A stretch of DNA of 64,000 nucleotides, from NCBI GenBank assembly GCA_003116975.1, contig BGKB01000023.1, positions 485,151 to 549,150 on the forward strand, given 5' to 3'. The position numbers and the translations under genes are program-made. This document shows positions 27,544-36,830 of the stretch, piece by piece; within the stretch, counting starts at the first letter, position 1; the number at the start of each line of letters is the position of its first letter. The notes beneath the pieces were generated by a model that saw only the letters and a program-made list of their open reading frames with translations, ran no database searches and had not been told where the DNA came from. Origin of the DNA: Aurantiochytrium sp. KH105. Taxonomy: Eukaryota; Sar; Bigyra; Thraustochytrida; Thraustochytriidae.

Positions 27544-29244
27544 ATGTTACCCCAGAATGAGGTGAACCAAGGGCGGGAAGCCTCTGAGCTCGAAGAAGAA
27601 ACCGGAAGCGTGGCCGACACGAAGCGCGAGGGACACGAGGCAGCTTTGCCAGAAGAAGAAAATGATGCCGTCGAAACGAAGGCTGCAATGGGTGCCGTGG
27701 ACCCAGAGGTAGTCGTCCCCGTTGTCGCGCAGAACGAGGCATCCCCCGCAAAAACTGTCGCGGTAGACCCACCAGCAGGCGCAATCGGAAGCACAGACGA
27801 GCCCTCACGTGCACCAGCTGCCAATGAGCCACGTAGCATTCGCAACCTATACGTGACTGTCTACAGCTTCAACCTCTTTACCATCACGGACGGAGCGATT
27901 CGATTGGTGGTCCTGCTGCATGCTGCCGCGCTTGGTTTTTCACCCATTCAGATTGCCATCATGTTCACCCTGTACGAATTGGCCGGAGTTTTCACCAATC
28001 TCTTCGGAGGCATCATCGGCACGCGATATGGTCTCAAAGTGTCACTCTTTATCTCGCTCGGAACACAAGTGGTTGGCTTGGTCATGCTCCTTCTTACGAC
28101 GATCATTTTCCCCGAGGTTGAGGACGACAACGTGAGCGAGGAGGTGCGCATTCGCGTCACAGCGTGGATTACATTCTGCCAAATGATGTCTGGCATTTCG
28201 AAGGACTTTATGAAACTCGCCTGCAAGAGCGTGCCCAAGCTTGTCACGAAAGAAGGTGCAGATGACGCACTCTTTCACCTCGTGGTAATGGTCACGGGCT
28301 GGAAGAACTCTTTCAAGGGTTTTGGCACGGTATTGGGCGCCGTGCTTGTCGAGTTCATTGGTTTCGAGCCCGCCATTGGCGTGCTTCTTGGGATTATCTT
28401 TGTGATTGCGCCCGTGCCCATGATTTGGATGGATCGCGACATTGGCCAGGGGTCCAAAAAGACGGCGCGCTTTTCGTGGAAGGCGTTTCAGTCGACGTGG
28501 AATGTCAATGTTCTCTCTTCAGCGCGCGTCTTTCTCTTTGGCTCTCGTGATGTATGGTTTGAGATTGCCGCGCCTATTTTCATCCGAGGCATTCTTGGCT
28601 GGCCAGAGTTCACCGTCGGTCTCTTTATGGGCGCTTACACGATCATTTATGGCCAGCTGCAGACGGCAACGGGCAAGGTTTACAAGAGCAAGAAAAAGTC
28701 GAAGGGTACAGGAGGGGAGAGCAATGCAGCGGGTACCGATGACGCCGAGGTGGCGACGGAACAAGTGCGTCGCTGCTGTAAGGCCAGCTTTGAGGGCCCA
28801 CCCACGGAAAAGCACGTTCCTGGCTGGGCATATGCCACAACAGCTTTTACGCTCATCTGGGGCATTGTTTTGTATCCGCTGTATCGCAAATACGCGGATT
28901 CTGGATTCACTTCTTCACACTGGCAATGGTCGATTGCGGGCGTCCTTATTGCAGGCCTCGTCATCTTTGCGTGCATGTTTGCTGTCAACTCGGCCGTTCA
29001 TTCGTACCTGATTGTCCTTTATGCCGAGGGAAACAAGCTGACCATGACGGTTGGTACGTACTACAGCGCCAATGCGCTCGGCAGACTGGTGGGAACCATT
29101 CTTTCTGGTGTCATCTATCAATACACGCAGGAAGACTTTGGTATCAGCGTGTGTTTGTGGGTTGCTGCTGTCTTTATGGCAATTGCGGGCGCTGTTGCCA
29201 TTGCGCTGCGTCCTCATGTTTCGAACAAGCCCGCGCAAGTTTGA
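27544..29244 (+). CDS. arsJ-like: ArsJ-like major facilitator transporter (organoarsenical efflux type)
   Basis: A 566-residue protein. An acidic, disordered N-terminus (1-98) precedes a 10-12 helix MFS core. The first helix TITDGAIRLVVLLHAAALGFS, then QIAIMFTLYELAGVFTNLFGG, the loop SGISKDFMKLACKS, TGWKNSFKGFGTVLGA and NVLSSARVFLFGSRDVWFE match bacterial ArsJ, the permease that exports 1-arseno-3-phosphoglycerate made by glyceraldehyde-phosphate dehydrogenase acting on arsenate. Bacterial ArsJ has about 410 residues; the added length here is the N-terminus and a cytoplasmic loop (about 378-420, Lys/Gly/Ala-rich). No GAPDH gene is adjacent. The bacterial-type origin suggests old transfer, but base composition matches its neighbours. 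Substrate is inferred from family only. Confidence 0.78.
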   Translation: MLPQNEVNQGREASELEEETGSVADTKREGHEAALPEEENDAVETKAAMGAVDPEVVVPVVAQNEASPAKTVAVDPPAGAIGSTDEPSRAPAANEPRSIRNLYVTVYSFNLFTITDGAIRLVVLLHAAALGFSPIQIAIMFTLYELAGVFTNLFGGIIGTRYGLKVSLFISLGTQVVGLVMLLLTTIIFPEVEDDNVSEEVRIRVTAWITFCQMMSGISKDFMKLACKSVPKLVTKEGADDALFHLVVMVTGWKNSFKGFGTVLGAVLVEFIGFEPAIGVLLGIIFVIAPVPMIWMDRDIGQGSKKTARFSWKAFQSTWNVNVLSSARVFLFGSRDVWFEIAAPIFIRGILGWPEFTVGLFMGAYTIIYGQLQTATGKVYKSKKKSKGTGGESNAAGTDDAEVATEQVRRCCKASFEGPPTEKHVPGWAYATTAFTLIWGIVLYPLYRKYADSGFTSSHWQWSIAGVLIAGLVIFACMFAVNSAVHSYLIVLYAEGNKLTMTVGTYYSANALGRLVGTILSGVIYQYTQEDFGISVCLWVAAVFMAIAGAVAIALRPHVSNKPAQV

Positions 29245-29679
29245 GATTAAAGCCCATATATGATTTTGTTGAGGTCTCGCCATTTTTGGGGGGGAGGTGC
29301 GAGCGTACTTTGTGGTTTTCAATCCACACATTGTCAACTCCTCTTCTATCCGAACGAGGGAACCGCGATCGAACAACATAGTTCCCTGTTTTCTTGTCCT
29401 TCAACAGAAAGCTAGTCCCTTTCTCCACATAGTTCAGGCTCACGCAAATGTATGTCCCTTTTTGTAATATGGCGGTCGATCACTTGCGCAGACAGCCTGC
29501 TAGCTAGCCTATTTATAAATTTCTTGCCACGCGATCGAAAAGTTTCAATCATAACAATTTCTTTCAATTAGATTCTGACTATAACCCATTGTAGCTGTAG
29601 CAATGGCTCGCCAAATGTAGGAATTTGGCGGATGAGTTGAATTCGAGTGGATGAGCTCGGTGGACCCAACAGAGGGTCC
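29245..29679. other. Intergenic, convergent 3' ends
   Basis: AT-richer 3' flanks of the transporter and the glycosidase-like gene. No gene, repeat or RNA recognised. Confidence 0.45.
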
Positions 29680-32088
29680 TTAGGATTGCTCGCGCAAATA
29701 TTTGAGGGACGTTGCACGCGTAACGATAACAAGCGGTCCCACCGGAGCTTCAAAGATAAGGGAAGCGCGATTCGTGTCTGGATCCCAGACGGATGCCACG
29801 GTGCGTCGGGGCGCGTTTTCTTGCCCAACACCAATGTCAATGTGGTACACGGCATCGCGTGGCACAGGAGCAAGACGATACGTGACGTTGCTCTTCTCGG
29901 ATCCAGCGGGGAACTGAAGACGCGTGACGCTTTGCGGAAAGAACTCGACGAGAACCTGGCCCATTTTCAAGGCAAAGGCTTCGGGTCCAAAAGGCTCGAT
30001 TGAAATCTCACGATAACCCATGTGCACGCCATAGCGCACATGGTGCAAGAGCATGACGACAACGCTTGGATATTCAAAGTAGTTGAGCGTGCGTCCCACA
30101 TTTTGTGATCCGTCGCAATTGAGGCGCTCGCGCATCCAGGTATGCTCCTCGAGAAGACGCATGAGCGGGGAGAGGATGCCATTTTCAAAGGTGTCCAAGT
30201 CACCAAAGCGCCTGCGGGCCAGCGCGTTGAACCAGGCGATGCGCCCCATGGCGCATGCCGAATCTCCGACATTGCCAGAGGCGGTGTCCTTGGGGCCATA
30301 GTAAATTTCACTAACCCACGTAGGTGCTTTTTGGCATTTTCCACCGTCGATGCGGCGAAAAATTTGCTGTGCCCGGGACGCGTTGGCGACAAAAGATGCA
30401 GCCAAAAGGTTGGCGTCGTAGTCGACAAAGTCTCGAAACGAGGTATTGGAAGGGAAATCCCATTGCGTCACGTAGTGGTCCTCGCGCCAAAGATGCGCGT
30501 CGACGCCGCTGCGAATTTGGCTTGCAAGCAAGCGCAAATTATCTGCGCCCGTTGCGTTGCCCACGGCATCCTCGGCAGCAGCAAACTCATCAAAGAAAAA
30601 TACAAGCGCTGCATTTGTGTCCGTCGTATAGTTGGAGCGAAGGAAGACGTCAATCATGAGACTACCGGGTACGCTGGCGAGTTTCAGTTGAGGATGAATC
30701 ATGTCAAAGAGAAAGCGTGAGGCGTCGCGGAGCTTGGGCATGTAATCGCGGAGCCAGGCCAGATTGCCCGAAGACTTGGCATAGTTGAACGCAGAGAGGA
30801 TCCAGAAAAGATTGGGTCCCGTCTGAATCTCGTTGCTAATCGCCGCATAGACCGGCTTCGTATCGATAAAGTGATGCGGAATCTGTCCCTTTTCATTGAT
30901 GAAGTCGCCGTTTCGCTCAATGACTCGGCGAACCTGATCTTGCAAAAAGGCATCATGGCTCCACAAGAGGGCAGCAGTACCGAGATAGCTGTCCGGATCG
31001 AAAAAGTTGTAATTTCCGGCGTATCCGCGCTTGGGCGAAGCAATGGTGGGTGAAATGTGGGCGACCTGTTGGCCAGGGGCAATAGCGTTCGCGTGCGTCA
31101 TGAGCGTGCCGACCGGAGAGCCGTAAAGAGCTGTCATGTAAATGACAAGATCTCGCAGAGGCATCTCGTGCTGAAGACCTTTTCGCAGACCGGCACCGGC
31201 GGGAAAGTCAAAGTTGTTGGCGGCAACTCGCACGGTGTGTTTCCATGCGGTACCTTTTTTCATGGCACTCGATGCGGAAGGCGCGGGACGCGTCGTCCAT
31301 TTGTCCAGAGATGCGTCGCCTCCGGCAGGAAAGGCACTACCCGCGAGGTGCTCGACAAAGCCCGTGCCCCGCGACTTTACGGAGGAGCGCAGGTACGTAT
31401 TGGCGCGCATGGGAGCATCATTGTGGGAAAAAAGTAGATCGATCGACTTGTTGCCGACTGCATCGCGCTCTGATCCCGAGGCGCCGAGAGCATAAACACG
31501 CTGCAGAGGTGTTCGCGAGGCAAAAGAGGAAGCTGATTCAGGAGCATTTAGCATTTGGACGACCGACGCGTTGTAGAACGCGTAAATGGAAGCGGGCGCG
31601 AAGTCCCAGGATCGGACGAGTGTTCCCGGGGCGTCGGCGAGGACGCTGCCGCTTGCTTCAAAGACAAATTCCTGGCTCTCAGCGCGCAAGGACAGCGTCC
31701 AGTTCTCTGCAGCAATTTCGTCACCTACATGAACGATTTGGATGCTTTTCTCCGTCGCAGTATCCTTGAGTACAATTAGAGCTTCGGCTCGACCAGATTC
31801 AACTACCGCGTCGCCAGTAGCAGAAGATTCGCGGTGAAGCACAATTCCTTGGTTGGCGAGGACATTGGCCCCAAAACCGGCTTTGCCGGCGAAGTCGGCT
31901 TGGATCGAAGTGATGCTCCCCCTCTGCGTCTGAAGGCACACGAAGCCGTTTTGCAAGACGGCTTCGCCTTGGGCATTGTGCACGAGTCGGAGCGTTGTGT
32001 CGTGCAGCTTGCAGGCGACGGGCTCTGCGCTTGCGGTGGTGAGCGCAAGAGAGAAGAGCGCAAGGCTAAAGAGCGCGAGTCCCGCCAT
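29680..32088 (-). CDS. Secreted six-hairpin (alpha/alpha)6 glycosidase-like protein
   Basis: An 802-residue protein from the start at 32088, which gives a clean signal peptide (MAGLALFSLALFSLALTTASA); an upstream in-frame ATG at 32229 would bury it. Residues about 20-320 are beta-rich, as in the N-terminal sandwich of this clan. Residues about 330-690 are the helical barrel, with landmarks GYAGNYNFFDPDSYLGTAAL, GQIPHHFIDTKPVYAA and GPNLFWILSAFNYAKSSGNL, then a C-terminal beta segment. This is the pattern of bacterial and protist alpha-L-rhamnosidase/trehalase-type six-hairpin enzymes, but I cannot fix the GH family or name the catalytic acids. Several NxT/S sites fit secretion. It probably trims extracellular polysaccharide or glycoprotein. 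Confidence 0.65.
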   Translation of the reverse strand: MAGLALFSLALFSLALTTASAEPVACKLHDTTLRLVHNAQGEAVLQNGFVCLQTQRGSITSIQADFAGKAGFGANVLANQGIVLHRESSATGDAVVESGRAEALIVLKDTATEKSIQIVHVGDEIAAENWTLSLRAESQEFVFEASGSVLADAPGTLVRSWDFAPASIYAFYNASVVQMLNAPESASSFASRTPLQRVYALGASGSERDAVGNKSIDLLFSHNDAPMRANTYLRSSVKSRGTGFVEHLAGSAFPAGGDASLDKWTTRPAPSASSAMKKGTAWKHTVRVAANNFDFPAGAGLRKGLQHEMPLRDLVIYMTALYGSPVGTLMTHANAIAPGQQVAHISPTIASPKRGYAGNYNFFDPDSYLGTAALLWSHDAFLQDQVRRVIERNGDFINEKGQIPHHFIDTKPVYAAISNEIQTGPNLFWILSAFNYAKSSGNLAWLRDYMPKLRDASRFLFDMIHPQLKLASVPGSLMIDVFLRSNYTTDTNAALVFFFDEFAAAEDAVGNATGADNLRLLASQIRSGVDAHLWREDHYVTQWDFPSNTSFRDFVDYDANLLAASFVANASRAQQIFRRIDGGKCQKAPTWVSEIYYGPKDTASGNVGDSACAMGRIAWFNALARRRFGDLDTFENGILSPLMRLLEEHTWMRERLNCDGSQNVGRTLNYFEYPSVVVMLLHHVRYGVHMGYREISIEPFGPEAFALKMGQVLVEFFPQSVTRLQFPAGSEKSNVTYRLAPVPRDAVYHIDIGVGQENAPRRTVASVWDPDTNRASLIFEAPVGPLVIVTRATSLKYLREQS

Positions 32089-32465
32089 GATTGGGCGCGG
32101 GACGGATCTTTTGCCTGGGGTCTCCCTCGAAGACGGGGAACTGACGGGCCGGCGGCTCATGCTGGCCCAGTCTCCAGGCGGGCGATGGGTGCCGCTGCGT
32201 CTGCGCGTCCTTTCCTCTTGTCCTCTCATTCAGTGTCTGTCTCGCTCTCGCTCTTTCTCGCGCGCGTAGCAGCCGGTTGGCCCCGGCTCGATTGAATGAA
32301 GCCAACGCAGTCTAAAAAAGGAAGAAGAGACACAATCCATGATTTCATATAATTCCTTGATTCCACGATGCCATAGCCTCACATCAAAGCATCGACGGCC
32401 CGGACGCATGGCTGTCCGAAGCCTGTTTTCTTTCGGCCAAAGAAATACTATTCTCTTATCTAATC
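32089..32465. other. Intergenic between glycosidase-like and glycosyltransferase-like genes
   Basis: 5' flank of the glycosidase gene and 3' flank of the next. CT-rich near 32235-32265. No gene seen. Confidence 0.45.
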
Positions 32466-33659
32466 TTAGTCGTAGTAAGTGTTGAAGTCAGGGACGATGT
32501 ACACTTTGTCAAGCTTGCCGTTAAAGGAAATATGCTCGCAATCGCCGCCCTCGTAGCGCAGGTTCTTGATGCTCTGCGCTTTGTAAACTGCCAATCCACC
32601 AAAGCAAGACTTTGCCGGAATTGGGTCGGCATCTCGGTCGTTTGTCTTAATTCTCGTGTATTGCTGGTGATTGCCCCATTCGACGTCAAACTTGGGCGGC
32701 CGAGGCTGGCCTGCAGGAATCTGAAAACTATGCTCCATTTCCTGATCGGTGAAGCGTGTGGCCAAGGAGTCGTACGAGCGACCAAACTTTCCGTTGTCCT
32801 TTCTCACAAAGCTACACGCTTGCTTTCCGACAGATTCCTTGTTACACTCACTGGTAAGCCCGTTTGCGCAGACGAGATCCCAGTCAGAATCGAGTTTCTT
32901 TTTGCCAGCGAGAATGGAGCTCAAGCTCCCTAGCGTTCCTTCGATGCTAATTTTGGCAAGATCAAGGTCAACCATCATGACGAGCGTGTTAGGCTGTGAA
33001 ATTTGAGGAAGCTTCGCGAGTCTATCCATGTAGATATTGCGCAGCTTGGCCATTTTGTAGAATCGTAACGCCGACAATGCGAAATCTCCCGGGAGGGGAT
33101 CAGCAGGGGCGTTGGGGTCCGGCTTTCCATCCATTTTTTCGGAAATGAGCTCTACGAACTCGGGCCTGGACTCGGCAAACGTTGCGAGGCTCTTGTCTGT
33201 GCCATCTTCAGAGTCATTCTCGATAATGATCATTCGAAAACTCTTGAATTTCTTTCCAATCGTCTCCATGGTGGCAAGGTTTGCTGAGAGGGTTTTGTTG
33301 GCGTCTCGCACTAAGGAGCAAACGATCAAATCGTATTTTTCCAGCGTTTTTTCAAGGATTGGATCGTGCATTTCAGGGCCCTCCTCGACTTGAGGTGGCT
33401 CGATCTCCTCCTTTGGGGCTTCCTCAGGTTGATCAGATGGGTTCTCTTCAGAGGGAGGAGCAGCAGATGGGTTCTCTTCAGAGGGAGGAGCAGCATCTGG
33501 TTCATATACTGCTCTGAGGTTTGCTGTGAAGAAGAAGGATGTCTCATCACAGTTGCACGGGGGGCGTTGGGAGAGCAGCACCAAGAGGGCACACACAAGT
33601 ATGGCCATGAGTACGAAAAAGAGCCGCTTGCGATCGACCTTTAGCATGTTGCGCAACAT
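32466..33659 (-). CDS. Putative type II membrane glycosyltransferase, paralogue 1
   Basis: A 397-residue protein. A short cytoplasmic basic start (MLRNMLKVDRKR), then a signal anchor (12-30), a Pro/Glu-rich stem (about 50-100) with an exact 10-residue tandem repeat, then a GT-A-like globular domain. Key features are LIVCSLVRDANKTL, the ENDSEDGTDK motif at 147-156, and MMVDLDL (Asp231, Asp233), a plausible metal-binding DxD. The fold hints (ring of short motifs, Golgi-type topology) resemble cap/O-mannosyl-type transferases, but I cannot assign a GT family. It ends in IVPDFNTYYD, shared with its neighbour. It is followed by a diverged tandem copy on the same strand. Confidence 0.6.
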   Translation of the reverse strand: MLRNMLKVDRKRLFFVLMAILVCALLVLLSQRPPCNCDETSFFFTANLRAVYEPDAAPPSEENPSAAPPSEENPSDQPEEAPKEEIEPPQVEEGPEMHDPILEKTLEKYDLIVCSLVRDANKTLSANLATMETIGKKFKSFRMIIIENDSEDGTDKSLATFAESRPEFVELISEKMDGKPDPNAPADPLPGDFALSALRFYKMAKLRNIYMDRLAKLPQISQPNTLVMMVDLDLAKISIEGTLGSLSSILAGKKKLDSDWDLVCANGLTSECNKESVGKQACSFVRKDNGKFGRSYDSLATRFTDQEMEHSFQIPAGQPRPPKFDVEWGNHQQYTRIKTNDRDADPIPAKSCFGGLAVYKAQSIKNLRYEGGDCEHISFNGKLDKVYIVPDFNTYYD

Positions 33660-34508
33660 GACCGGGAACCAGCTCAGCGACCTTGCAGTCCTTTTACTGG
33701 TCGCCCGCGTTCACCTCTTTCCGTACAGCGAGCACTCGTGCACGCTGCGCAGCCCGATGTCGGGCACACCGCGCCCACGTCTTTTGTTGGATCTCTTGCG
33801 CGACCCCGAGAACTTTTGCGCGCTAAGGCACGGTAAGCAAGTGCTGCTGGGCTTGCGCGCGCGCGTAAGCTTGCACACGTGCTTTGTCGCTTCCGCTCGC
33901 ACGCACGCGCTCGCTTGCGCACACAGCGAAATGGTCTGTTGCGCGTCGCATTCAAGTTGACAGTCCAACTTATTGCCTTCCTTTTACGACATATTTTAGA
34001 AGCACACCGAAGAATGTCACTAATCGACACAAAAATGTGACGTGCAACTTTTACGCGAAGACGTGGCATGTTTGCACACGTGGCAGCACCGTCGTTAAAA
34101 AACAGTAAGCTGGTGCGCTGTGAGGCGAGCTGAGCCACGACCTGGCACTGACCCAAGGCACAAGGGACGTTTTTTTATTTTTATAAAAAGAACTTGCAGG
34201 AGTCGAGCACATATTGTATACCCGAGGAGGTATGGCATGCACTGCGTGACGGCAAAGTGACTTTAGGTGATGCGAGATCACGCATGTGATGTGAGGTGCG
34301 CGCATTAAAACAACTTTTAAAAAAAAAAGGGAGCTTCGAGATGTTTCTGCACTTTCCAGCGGAAGGCCGACAATTGGTGCAAGAGAACATGCTAAGGACG
34401 GTAGGGCATGACAGGGAATGCATTTGCGGTCAGTGGACATTGAATACAAAAAAAAAATCGCCTTTCAGTTTGGCCTATTCCATTTGCTTGTTCTCTTGGA
34501 GACAATTA
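33660..34508. other. Intergenic between tandem glycosyltransferase-like paralogues
   Basis: GC-rich leader of paralogue 1, then AT-rich 3' flank of paralogue 2 with A/T runs. No gene supported. Confidence 0.45.
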
Positions 34509-35612
34509 CTAGTCGTAATAGACGTTGAAATCAGGAACAATGTACACATTGTCGAGTTTGCCATTGACAGACATATGCTCGCAGTCGCCCCCACTGTAAC
34601 GCTTCCCTTGAAGGCTCCGAGCGCGGTACACAGCCACGCCTCCGAAACAAGATTTGACCCGGAGGGGAGGGGCATCCCGGCTGTTTAGTTTGGAGCCGAC
34701 TGCCGCTTCATGCGCCTTCCATCTGTCTCTGTGATTGGGCGGAGCCTCCATTTCGGGCCCGACAGTGAAGCCGTTGTCCATTTCGTCTTGCGTTAACCTT
34801 GTCGCCAAAGAATCGTACGCTCTTCCGGTTTCCCCGTTATCCTTTCTCACAAATTGGCAACTCTCGCTCCCTAGGGCTTGAACGCGGCAATTGCTGACGA
34901 TTCCATTAGCGCAAACGAGGTCCCAGTCCATGCGCATGTCCTTGCCTTGAGAGAGAATTGCACTCAAACTCCTGAGCGTATCGTTGATGGGAATGCTCTT
35001 GAGGTCCAGGTCGACAATTGCCACCAGAGTGTTTCGTTTCGACATTTGCGGCAAGGTGTCGAGAACATCCACGTAAAGGTTTCGCAGAACAGCCATTTTG
35101 TGAAATCTCAGCGCAGAGAGGGGAAAGTCATCGTGGTTTAGAGGGGGGGCTGGCATGCTGGGGTCCTGTGACATCTCTTCCTCCATCTTTCGAGAGATGA
35201 GACGTACATGTTCCTCTCTCCTTGTGACCCAGCTTGCAAGCAGCTTATCTGTGCCATCCTCGGAGTCATTCTCCACAATGATAAAGTAGGAGCTCTTGAA
35301 GGCTTTTGCGATTACTTCAAGTGCTCTCAGGTTCGGGAGAGTGGTTGAGGCTGAATCGCGCACGAGCGTGCAAATGATTAGCTCATACTCTTCGAGAATA
35401 TCAGTGCGAATGGGCTGCTTCTCCTCCTCAATTGTGTCTACTCGTGTTGGTGTTTGTCGCAACGATGTGGCAGTGGCATCTTGGTCGCAATTGCAAACAT
35501 ATTGTGCGGAGAGAAGAAGGAGCGCTGTAATAGGCAACAGGAGCAGGACAAAGGTCTGTCGAATGTTCAGGCGAGGACAAGACACCCGAAGGCTCGTCAC
35601 CTTTCGGAGCAT
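34509..35612 (-). CDS. Putative type II membrane glycosyltransferase, paralogue 2
   Basis: A 367-residue protein when started at 35612 (MLRKVTSLRV), which aligns with the start of paralogue 1; an upstream in-frame ATG at 35711 would add 33 basic residues. It has a signal anchor (FVLLLLPITALLLLSAQYV), a shorter stem than its sister without the tandem repeat, and the same motifs: LIICTLVRDSASTTLP, ENDSEDGTDK, IVDLDLKSI, DWDLVCANGI, VRKDNG.xGRxYDSLATR, KSCFGGVAVYRA and the ending IVPDFNVYYD. The two proteins are clearly a local duplication that has diverged across the whole length. It is likely Golgi-resident; acceptor and donor unknown. Confidence 0.6.
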   Translation of the reverse strand: MLRKVTSLRVSCPRLNIRQTFVLLLLPITALLLLSAQYVCNCDQDATATSLRQTPTRVDTIEEEKQPIRTDILEEYELIICTLVRDSASTTLPNLRALEVIAKAFKSSYFIIVENDSEDGTDKLLASWVTRREEHVRLISRKMEEEMSQDPSMPAPPLNHDDFPLSALRFHKMAVLRNLYVDVLDTLPQMSKRNTLVAIVDLDLKSIPINDTLRSLSAILSQGKDMRMDWDLVCANGIVSNCRVQALGSESCQFVRKDNGETGRAYDSLATRLTQDEMDNGFTVGPEMEAPPNHRDRWKAHEAAVGSKLNSRDAPPLRVKSCFGGVAVYRARSLQGKRYSGGDCEHMSVNGKLDNVYIVPDFNVYYD

Positions 35613-36830
35613 TGCGGTCACTCTGCTAATTTGCGCGCGTTGCGGCGTGCTGCGCACGCTGAGCTGCAGTTTTGGGCACAACGCGCGTCTGCTTCTCGAT
35701 CGGTCACCCACCTATCAAAAGAGCCGCTGCCTTACGCCTGTGGGCCCGTCTTGTCTTCCAGCGTGCGCGTCGCCCGAGTTGCGTCACCCTCTCGGCGTCT
35801 TTGCGCCCAGCGCGAGCTGACGGCGCGCGCGGACTCCACGCCAGGACCGCGATACGCTTTTGCTAAGCCGGCCCGCCGCGGCGCCACGTCAACAAACACT
35901 AGCAGTACTATAGGCCTAGCGAACAAAAGCTGAAAATAGGTATAGTATAGGCCTTTAAAAAATTGTGTGCACACTGGATTGTGTGTAGTAGTAGTAGTAT
36001 TGACCGTGAGGGCTCGAGACATATTGGACACTCAAGCACTGTCAGTCAGCAGTTTCTGCGGAGTGGTGGTGATAGCTGGGCAATGTGTATAAGCGATTCG
36101 CTGGCACGAATGCGTAGCTCAGAGCTGGTGTTTTCCGTCAACTTATACTGTTGCCAACGTGACAAAGCCAGCAAGCAGCCGAGTGTCGTTCTCAGGAAGG
36201 GGGCTATGGAACCGGAACACCGAAGCCGAGTCCATGTCGTGGCTGACTACTTTTCCTCGCGGCCAGCTGCGGTCACATGACTCGTGTAGTCTCCTCATCT
36301 AGGTCAATTCGTCTTTCCGGACACTTGCATCCAAGTCATTAGCCACAGCCATGATCCCGCCACTGGTTTGTTTTCCTGTTGCGGCCACTGTAGCAGCATC
36401 CGCGTCGCCGCTAAATAGCTTTCCCCTGCATTCGTGCAAACCTGTGCATCTCGGATTGTGCGTCTCACTCAGCATTCTCGCACTTACTTTGTTTTGCATC
36501 CACTTTTTCATCGAGGCCCCAAAGCGTCACTTGCTGTATGGATGGTCTTGAGCAGCAGAAAGCAACAAGAAGAAGAAGAAGAAAAAGAAGAAGAAGAAAA
36601 AGAAAAAGAAGCAGAACAAAAACGTTGGCCAGCACAGGCAGAGAGAGACCCAACCCAAGCCCACGAAGGCAAGCCCAAGACGGCGAGCGTACGGGTTCGA
36701 GCCGGCCCTGAGCGTGCGCGAGCGAAGCAAACGCTGTAAGACGCAACGGCTCGAGCCTGCCGAGCAGCAAGGCGTCCATCCTCTAGCGTCCGGAGCGGGC
36801 GCAGGCACGCGACTGAAAGATCAACCAACG
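35613..36830. promoter_or_regulatory. Divergent upstream region of paralogue 2 and TRIP13
   Basis: Contains TAGGCCTA-type motifs at 35911 and 35948, a GTAGTAGTAG run near 35985-35997 and a GAA-rich tract (about 36568-36612). A 66-residue hydrophobic frame at 36351-36551 has no support beyond being open. No gene called. Confidence 0.4.
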
